Assembly (NCBI GenBank): GCA_017560705.1
Contig: JAFZEK010000027.1
Location: forward strand, 1 to 11,606
DNA length: 11,606 nt
Reading direction: 5' to 3'
Source: Bacteroidales bacterium
GTDB lineage: Bacteria; Bacteroidota; Bacteroidia; Bacteroidales; P3
Both the position numbers and the translations under genes were made by a program. Below are positions 7,851 to 11,606 of this stretch, in pieces. Position 1 is the stretch's first letter; every line of letters starts with the position of its first letter. Under the pieces are notes generated by a model. It saw only the letters and a program-made list of their open reading frames with translations. It did no database searches and was not told where the DNA came from.

Positions 7851-8063
7851 AAATCATAGCTTTTCTCCTATGTTTTCTTGACTTACATAGCATTGCAATA
7901 TCTAATTATCTTACCTAGCATAAACCAGCTAAACATAGAAACGAAAAGCATCATCATTTTTATTCAAAACATTCTATTAGTATCCAAAAAGCCAAAAAAC
8001 TTTTACTATTTAGACAAAAAAAATTACTTTTTCCATTCTACACCTAAAATACAATAGAATAGA

Positions 8064-8342
8064 GGCAATTTCTAAAGGCAACTTCTAAAAATTGCTTTGC
8101 TAGTGATTTGTGGAATTTTGCTAGAAAGATTTCTACTTTCTTTTGACCCATCATAGCGAGCTATGCGACCCTAAAAGAAATAGAAAGATTTCGGCAAAAA
8201 ACACAATGTTGCGATTAAGCAAAGAGCAATGCTTAAGCATTAGCTCTTTTGAGCGATAGCAACATCGACGAAGTCAACAAACGTAAAAGTTTCAAAGAAC
8301 ACTCTTTTGTTTATCCTAAACGTGGATTTTTTAGAAGTTGCC
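8064..8342 (-). mobile_element. MITE-like element, copy B (long form, 279 bp, one terminus doubled)
   Basis: Inverted relative to copy A. The right end is AGAAGTTGCC at 8333-8342. The left end is doubled: GGCAATTTCTAAA (8064-8076) is followed immediately by a second terminus GGCAACTTCTAAAAATT (8077-8093). Only the outer end is flanked by a matching 4-bp duplication, TAGA (8060-8063) and TAGA (8343-8346). The doubled end was therefore probably present when this copy inserted. The hairpin cassette is better preserved than in copy A: arms ATGTTGC (8206-8212) and GCAACAT (8259-8265) enclose AAAGAGC/GCTCTTT and the perfect palindrome AATGCTTAAGCATT (8228-8241). Non-coding. It lies upstream of the receptor gene. 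Confidence 0.82.
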
Positions 8343-8404
8343 TAGATTCCTATAAATAGCTACTAAAAGCATGCAAAAACAATTTTTATATGCCATCTAT
8401 ATAT

Positions 8405-8434
8405 CAAAGTTATGCAGATGTAGAATTCAACAAA
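8405..8434 (-). promoter_or_regulatory. Candidate minus-strand promoter, possibly for the receptor gene
   Basis: Minus-strand TAACTTTG (complement of 8405-8412) matches the -7 TAnnTTTG box, and TTTG (complement of 8431-8434) lies 18 bp upstream, slightly short of the usual spacing. The nearest downstream gene on this strand is the receptor at 7799, with copy B between them. If real, the leader would be about 600 nt, so the link to the receptor is tentative. Confidence 0.4.
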
Positions 8435-8458
8435 TATTTTACGAATTCTACATCTGCA
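8413..8458. repeat. Perfect 16-bp inverted repeat overlapping the candidate promoter
   Basis: TGCAGATGTAGAATTC (8413-8428) and GAATTCTACATCTGCA (8443-8458) are perfect complements around a 14-nt AT-rich loop. The left arm begins exactly next to the TAACTTTG box (8405-8412) and fills most of the spacer towards the TTTG. No T-tract follows on either strand, so it is a poor terminator. It could be an operator, an RNA stem or the remnant of a mobile element. It is not part of the MITE family. Confidence 0.6.
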
Positions 8459-8510
8459 AAAGCATAAACTTCCAACAAGAGAAGTTTAATATCTAACATC
8501 AAGCAATTTT

Positions 8511-8739
8511 ACAGACAACTCATTGTAAGTAATTTCTAAAAATTACTTTGCAAGTGATTTACAGAATTTTCTTGAGAAGATTTCTACTTTCTTTTGACAC
8601 ATCATAGCGCAGACTATGCGACCCCAAAAGAAATAGAAAGATTTCGATAAAAAACGTAACGCACGCAAAAGTTCTTTCTGCAATCAATTTATTTTTCTAG
8701 AACGTGTTTTTTTTAGAAGTTGCCTAAGAAGTTGTCTGT
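8511..8739 (-). terminator. Probable rpoD terminator hairpin, split by a MITE-like insertion
   Basis: ACAGACAACT (8511-8520) and AGTTGTCTGT (8730-8739) are perfect 10-bp complements lying on either side of copy C. Removing copy C and one TAAG duplication leaves a 10-bp stem with a 10-nt loop, 11 bp after the rpoD stop codon, followed on the minus strand by AAAATTGC. That placement suggests a terminator or 3'-end hairpin, although the T-tract is poor. The arms are intact; only the loop has been enlarged by about 200 nt. Confidence 0.55.
8530..8724 (-). mobile_element. MITE-like element, copy C (short form, 195 bp)
   Basis: Inverted relative to copy A. The right end TTTTTTTAGAAGTTGCC is well kept. 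The left end reads TAATTTCTAAAAATTAC, i.e. the family terminus without its first two G residues and with substitutions. It is flanked by TAAG (8526-8529) and TAAG (8725-8728). The core palindrome is present (TTCTTTTGACACATCATAGCG, then ..CTATGCGACCCC). The hairpin cassette of about 78 bp found in copies A and B is absent, and ACGTT follows directly after the TTTTGCGTGCG region. It sits in the loop of the hairpin following rpoD. Confidence 0.8.
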
Positions 8740-8750
8740 AGCAAACAATT

Positions 8751-9611
8751 CTACAAATAAGCTTTTAAATGTTTACTTTTACTACTTGTTTTTAATCTCT
8801 TTAATCCTTTTTCTTTAATCTGACGCACTCTCTCCCTAGTCAAACCGAACTTCATAGCTATTTCATCTAAAGACAACGCATGAGGAATACCAATACCATA
8901 ATACAATTTAATCACGTCACGTTCTGTTTCAGTCAAAGAAGCCAAGGCACGTTCTATTTCTAATGACAAACTTTCTTGCATCAAAGCATCATCAGTACTT
9001 GGAGTATCTTCATTTGGCAATACATCCACAAAGTTTATATCCTCATCGCTAGCCAATGGTGCATCTATGCTTATGTGTCTTCCGCTTATACCCATTATGC
9101 TCTTTATCTTATCTTGAGGAATATCCAATAATTCAGCCAATTCATCTTCTGATGGTGGACGCTCTAATTCTTGTTCCAAGCGACTAATTTCTTTCTTTAA
9201 TTTATTCAATGCACCCAACTGATTGCTTGGCAAACGCACTATACGGCTATTTTCAGCGATAGCTTGTAAAATACTTTGACGAATCCACCATACTGCGTAA
9301 CTAATAAATTTAAAACCACGTGTTTCATCAAAACGTTTTGCAGCCTTTATTAGTCCCACATTACCTTCATTAATAAGATCGGGCAAAGAAAGTCCTTGGT
9401 TTTGATATTGCTTAGCAACACTGACAACGAAGCGAAGATTAGCTTTCGTAAGCTTATCCAAAGCCATTTGATCGCCTTGTTTTATGCGTTGTGCCAAACG
9501 CACCTCTTCCTCGGGCGACAACAATTCTTCACTACAAATGTCTTGCAAATATTTGTCCAGCGATTTTATATCGCGATTTGTAATAGAATGCGTAATCTTT
9601 AGCTGTCTCAT
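8751..9611 (-). CDS. rpoD: Primary RNA polymerase sigma factor (sigma-A, Bacteroides type)
   Basis: 286-aa housekeeping sigma factor that directs RNA polymerase to TTG/TAnnTTTG promoters. Region 1.2 lies at about 14-46 ([27 protein letters not shown]). Region 2 lies at about 52-122, with core binding and -10/-7 recognition ([49 protein letters not shown]). Region 3 lies at about 131-209. Region 4 lies at about 221-275, with the recognition helix-turn-helix ([19 protein letters not shown], then EKGLKRLK). The length and lack of region 1.1 and of the non-conserved insert match the short primary sigma of Bacteroides rather than the 600-aa proteobacterial type. It starts MRQLKI, usual for the family. 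It is transcribed alone; MITE-like copies lie on both sides (C in its terminator region, D upstream). No canonical promoter is visible between 9612 and copy D. Confidence 0.96.
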   Translation of the reverse strand: MRQLKITHSITNRDIKSLDKYLQDICSEELLSPEEEVRLAQRIKQGDQMALDKLTKANLRFVVSVAKQYQNQGLSLPDLINEGNVGLIKAAKRFDETRGFKFISYAVWWIRQSILQAIAENSRIVRLPSNQLGALNKLKKEISRLEQELERPPSEDELAELLDIPQDKIKSIMGISGRHISIDAPLASDEDINFVDVLPNEDTPSTDDALMQESLSLEIERALASLTETERDVIKLYYGIGIPHALSLDEIAMKFGLTRERVRQIKEKGLKRLKTSSKSKHLKAYL

Positions 9612-9775
9612 AATATATATATTTATTTATCAATCAATTTTCAAACGAATAACCTTCACACTCTCACTCTTCATTCACCTATTCCGTGGAATGTTTAGAC
9701 ATTTTCTAAACTCTTTTTCGTATTTTACTGAGAAAAGTTTCATTTTCAACTGCTTTTTTCAGCAAAATATCTTAC

Positions 9776-9970
9776 GGCAACTTCTAAAAATTCCACGTTC
9801 TAGGAAATTGAATTGATTGTAGAAAGAACTTTTGCGTGCTTTGCGTTTTTTCTTGGAATCTTTCTATTTCTTTTTCAATCGTATAGCCCGCTATGATGGG
9901 TCAAAAGAAACTAGAAATCTTTCTAGTAAAAATTCGCAAATCACTTGCAAAGCAATTTTTAGAAGTTGCC
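9776..9970 (+). mobile_element. MITE-like element, copy D (short form, 195 bp)
   Basis: Same orientation as copy A. The terminal inverted repeats GGCAACTTCTAAAAATT (9776-9792) and AATTTTTAGAAGTTGCC (9954-9970) are perfectly complementary over 17 bp, the best pair in the window. Flanks are TTAC (9772-9775) and TTAT (9971-9974), a 4-bp duplication with one change. It carries the core palindrome (ATAGCCCGCTATGATGGG) but not the hairpin cassette of A and B. It lies upstream of rpoD, 165 bp from the start codon, and could separate the gene from a distal promoter. Confidence 0.83.
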
Positions 9971-10240
9971 TTATTTCATCCACATTTTCCTACACAAACT
10001 AAATATTGTTGTATTTATTGTTCAAAAAAGAAAAAAAATATTTCCTATCTCTCAAAAAATCACGATAAAAGAAAAATCGCACTAAAGTTTCGCACCCTTT
10101 CCTCTAATAACTCAACATTAATTCACATTTCGAAGTCACTGATTTACAAGTACAAGAAACACTATCAAGCATTATCTCTATAGAACAAAAAAAACATTCT
10201 TCAAGAAAAAACATTCAACAACTTTTATAGGTAAAATTTT

Positions 10241-10297
10241 CTTCCACTTTCTTTTTCTCTCACAACTTACAAGCTAGAAAGAAAAAGAAAGCAGAAG
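10241..10297 (-). terminator. Putative pdxJ terminator hairpin
   Basis: CTTTCTTTTTCT (10247-10258) and AGAAAAAGAAAG (10280-10291) are perfect 12-bp complements. The stem is extended by CTTC/GAAG (10241-10244 and 10294-10297) across a small internal loop. It lies 32 bp beyond the pdxJ stop codon. The stem is A/T-rich and the following minus-strand sequence (AAAATTTTAC) is only a modest T-tract, so strength is uncertain. Confidence 0.5.
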
Positions 10298-10329
10298 CAT
10301 CCATCAATAAGCAATTCCCAAAGATAGTT

Positions 10330-11046
10330 TTATCTCAATTGGTTCAAATACATCTGTATAGTATTTTCGATTCCGTAATACAAGGCATCACTTATAAGAG
10401 CATGTCCTATACTCACTTCGTCGATATGCGGAATTTGTTCGTGGAAGAATTTCAAGTTTTCCAAACTTAAATCATGACCTGCATTAACTCCCAAACCTAT
10501 GCTTCTAGCATAATCAGCAGCTTTCACAAATTTTTCCACAGCCATATTTTTATCCACAGGATACATTGTAGCATAACTTTCGGTGTACAACTCCACTCTG
10601 TGAGCACCCAATTCCTTAGCTTTTTCTATACGGTCCAAATGCTCAGCATCAATAAACACACTTACTCTTATTCCACATTCAGCAAATTCCGCCACCTTAT
10701 CCTTCAAAAAACTAAAGTGAGTAATAGTATCCCAACCTGCATTACTAGTTATTGCATCAGGTGCATCAGGCACCAAAGTCACTTGATGAGGCTTTACCTC
10801 TTTTACCAATGCTGTAAAAGAATCATTAGGATTGCCTTCTATATTAAACTCTGTGGTTAGCACCGATTTTAAATCTCTAACATCTTGGTAACGAATATGA
10901 CGTTCATCAGGACGAGGATGAACCGTAATACCTTGTGCTCCCATACGTTCACAATCTATCGCAAATTGTACCACATTTGGAACATTTCCACCGCGTGCAT
11001 TACGTATTGTAGCCACCTTGTTTATGTTTACACTTAACTTAGTCAT
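10330..11046 (-). CDS. pdxJ: Pyridoxine 5'-phosphate synthase
   Basis: 238-aa cytoplasmic TIM-barrel enzyme of the deoxyxylulose-5-phosphate-dependent route. It condenses 1-deoxyxylulose 5-phosphate with 3-amino-2-oxopropyl phosphate to form pyridoxine 5'-phosphate, the precursor of PLP. Family residues are visible: [17 protein letters not shown] at the N-terminus (R18), [12 protein letters not shown] (H43, R45, H50), NIEGNP (E70), VTLVPD, RVELYTE (E152), [15 protein letters not shown] (H191) and [16 protein letters not shown] with the phosphate-binding IGH at the C-terminus. Length matches the family (about 240 aa). It starts [10 protein letters not shown], as expected. Nothing adjacent belongs to B6 synthesis. 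It is divergent from the DRTGG-domain gene, sharing a 162-bp regulatory region with it, and is followed by a hairpin at 10241-10297. Confidence 0.96.
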   Translation of the reverse strand: MTKLSVNINKVATIRNARGGNVPNVVQFAIDCERMGAQGITVHPRPDERHIRYQDVRDLKSVLTTEFNIEGNPNDSFTALVKEVKPHQVTLVPDAPDAITSNAGWDTITHFSFLKDKVAEFAECGIRVSVFIDAEHLDRIEKAKELGAHRVELYTESYATMYPVDKNMAVEKFVKAADYARSIGLGVNAGHDLSLENLKFFHEQIPHIDEVSIGHALISDALYYGIENTIQMYLNQLR

Positions 11047-11097
11047 TATTCTGAATATTAGTAGTTTATTTTATCATTAAAATATTAATACCGTGTG

Positions 11098-11105
11098 CAA
11101 AAGTA
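11098..11105 (-). promoter_or_regulatory. -7 promoter box for pdxJ
   Basis: Minus-strand TACTTTTG (complement of 11098-11105) matches TAnnTTTG, 52 bp upstream of the pdxJ ATG. No TTG is found at the proper -33 distance; the expected site falls on the palindrome at 11115-11130. It is therefore either a weak promoter or one that depends on a bound activator. Confidence 0.5.
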
Positions 11106-11114
11106 CAAAAAAAA

Positions 11115-11130
11115 TGCAATAATTGTTGCA
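11115..11130. promoter_or_regulatory. Palindrome between the divergent pdxJ and DRTGG-gene promoters
   Basis: TGCAATAATTGTTGCA is a 16-bp palindrome with 14 of 16 positions matching. It lies exactly where the -33 elements of both divergent promoters fall, and overlaps the TTG of the plus-strand one. A third TGCAA half-site is at 11096-11100. The placement suggests an operator controlling both genes, but no regulator is identified. Confidence 0.45.
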
Positions 11131-11156
11131 CTGCTATCAAAAAAATAGTATTTTTG
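11126..11156 (+). promoter_or_regulatory. Bacteroidota-type promoter for the DRTGG-domain operon
   Basis: TTG (11126-11128), a 20-bp spacer and TATTTTTG (11149-11156) match the -33 TTG / -7 TAnnTTTG consensus. Transcription should start near 11163, about 46 nt before the ATG at 11209. Confidence 0.65.
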
Positions 11157-11208
11157 CCAACGGAACAAATGTTAGCAACATATATAACAACATAGTACAT
11201 AAAATGTT

Positions 11209-11550
11209 ATGACCATAAAAGAATTAACCGAAAAGCTGAATTTAAATATTATAAGTGGCAAAAATGGCTTAAGCCAAACCCTGACAGGTTGCTACGTTTC
11301 CGACTTGCTTAGCGATGTTGTTGGACATGCTCAAATAGGGAATATATGGATAACACTACACACTCATAAAAACATAGTAGCTGTAGCTTCACTTAAAAAA
11401 CTAAGCTGCATACTTTTAGTCAACAATCAAACTCCCTCTAACGATGCCATTATGCAAAGCGACAAAGAAGATATACCTATACTACAAACCCAACTAAGCA
11501 CCTTCGAAATTACAGGAAAAATATACAACATCATAAACGTACAACAGTAA
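11209..11550 (+). CDS. DRTGG-domain protein (hydrogenase-operon-associated type)
   Basis: 113-aa soluble protein consisting almost wholly of one DRTGG-like domain. After an N-terminal helix (MTIKELTEKLNLNIISG) the characteristic segment GCYVSDLLSDVVGHAQIGNIWITLHTHKNIVAVASLKKLSCILLVN is split here by function: YVSDLLSDVV and IGNIWITLHTHKN are the diagnostic blocks, and the ITGKIYNII end closes the fold. DRTGG domains occur next to CBS domains and in phosphotransacetylase N-termini; a regulatory or nucleotide-sensing role is assumed but not proven. In clostridia and Bacteroidales such single-domain proteins sit at the head of gene sets with a small ATPase, a PHP-domain protein, [2Fe-2S] proteins and [FeFe]-hydrogenases. 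Its stop codon (11548-11550) touches the next ATG, so translation is coupled. Confidence 0.82.
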   Translation: MTIKELTEKLNLNIISGKNGLSQTLTGCYVSDLLSDVVGHAQIGNIWITLHTHKNIVAVASLKKLSCILLVNNQTPSNDAIMQSDKEDIPILQTQLSTFEITGKIYNIINVQQ

Positions 11551-11606
11551 ATGAAAGAAATAGCTCTACACATACTAGACCTAATCCAAAACAGCACAAG
11601 GGCCAA
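11551..11606 (+). CDS. 5' end of a small histidine-kinase-like ATPase (anti-sigma/sensor type), cut by the window edge
   Basis: The frame opens at ATG 11551, directly after the preceding TAA, and gives MKEIALHILDLIQNSTRA before the window ends. HILDLIQNS-RA is the N-box (QNS..A) region of GHKL-type ATPases. The very short N-terminus before it matches the stand-alone ATP-binding proteins encoded after DRTGG proteins in hydrogenase-linked operons. Only 18 residues are visible, but they fit that family closely. The rest of the protein and the operon lie beyond the right edge. Confidence 0.7.
   Translation, partial: MKEIALHILDLIQNSTRA

Larger units (their letters stand above)
7800..8750. other. 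951-bp gene-free stretch between the receptor gene and rpoD
   Basis: Contains, left to right: the receptor leader, with a near-perfect short palindrome at 7832-7850 (GGCTCCAAG-A-CTTGGAACC) about 33-51 nt before the ATG; AT-rich DNA; MITE-like copy B (8064-8342); a 16-bp inverted repeat overlapping a candidate minus-strand promoter (8405-8458); and a hairpin downstream of rpoD split by MITE-like copy C (arms 8511-8520 and 8730-8739). No canonical TAnnTTTG box is visible between copy B and the receptor ATG. No coding frame of any quality was seen. Confidence 0.7.
9612..10329. other. 718-bp gene-free stretch between rpoD and pdxJ
   Basis: Holds the rpoD upstream region (9612-9771, AT-rich, with a small GTTTAG/CTAAAC hairpin at 9693-9711), MITE-like copy D (9776-9970), about 270 bp of A/T-rich DNA with homopolymer runs and no recognisable feature, and the putative pdxJ terminator (10241-10297). 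The open frames here start inside the repeat element or run through low-complexity DNA, and show no coding character. Confidence 0.65.

Noticed and set aside
8064..8724. Copies B and C as the two ends of one composite transposon
   Set aside because: Both have their own 4-bp flanking duplications and lie in the same orientation. The 183 bp between them carries no gene.
4860..9974. CRISPR array
   Set aside because: Repeats are about 200-280 bp, in both orientations and separated by whole genes; there are no short regular repeats and spacers and no cas genes.
9893..10183. 96-codon open frame on the plus strand
   Set aside because: It starts inside MITE-like copy D and runs into A/T-rich intergenic DNA; the product has no protein-like character.

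Overview
The window looks like a chromosomal segment from an AT-rich member of the Bacteroidota, most likely the order Bacteroidales. Four things point there. The primary sigma factor is short (286 aa) and lacks region 1.1. Promoters of the TTG-N20-TAnnTTTG type lie upstream of genes. There is an outer-membrane receptor with a carboxypeptidase-regulatory-like N-terminal domain. A Pif1-type helicase carries an HRDC domain and a C-terminal helix-turn-helix. The species cannot be told from the sequence.

Layout: 2-139 (+) is the 3' end of a gene whose C-terminus resembles a secretion sorting domain. 212-2677 (+) is the Pif1-like helicase. 4573-2874 (-) is a two-gene unit: a small thioredoxin-fold [2Fe-2S] protein followed 8 bp later by an [FeFe]-hydrogenase with a ferredoxin-rich N-terminus. 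It has a good upstream promoter and a downstream terminator. 7799-5208 (-) is a stand-alone TonB-dependent-receptor-like outer-membrane protein with a strong terminator. 9611-8751 (-) is rpoD. 11046-10330 (-) is pdxJ. Divergent from pdxJ, 11209-11550 (+) is a DRTGG-domain protein, followed directly by the start of a histidine-kinase-like ATPase cut by the window edge. Such DRTGG/ATPase pairs commonly sit beside hydrogenase genes, so a second hydrogenase-related operon may begin here.

The most unusual content is intergenic. Four copies of a non-coding element (4864-5135, 8064-8342, 8530-8724, 9776-9970) share about 17-bp terminal inverted repeats (GGCAACTTCTAAAAATT), an internal palindrome and 4-bp flanking duplications (TATA, TAGA, TAAG, and TTAC/TTAT). 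They behave like a miniature inverted-repeat transposable element (MITE). Two size classes exist, about 195 bp and about 270 bp. They differ by a cassette of about 78 bp that itself folds into a hairpin. One copy sits inside the loop of the presumed rpoD terminator hairpin. Another abuts the T-tract of the receptor-gene terminator. The remaining two lie in the upstream regions of the receptor gene and rpoD.

How the genes relate: the hydrogenase and [2Fe-2S] protein very probably form one redox unit. The other genes (helicase, receptor, sigma factor, PLP synthesis) show no obvious functional link and each looks separately transcribed.
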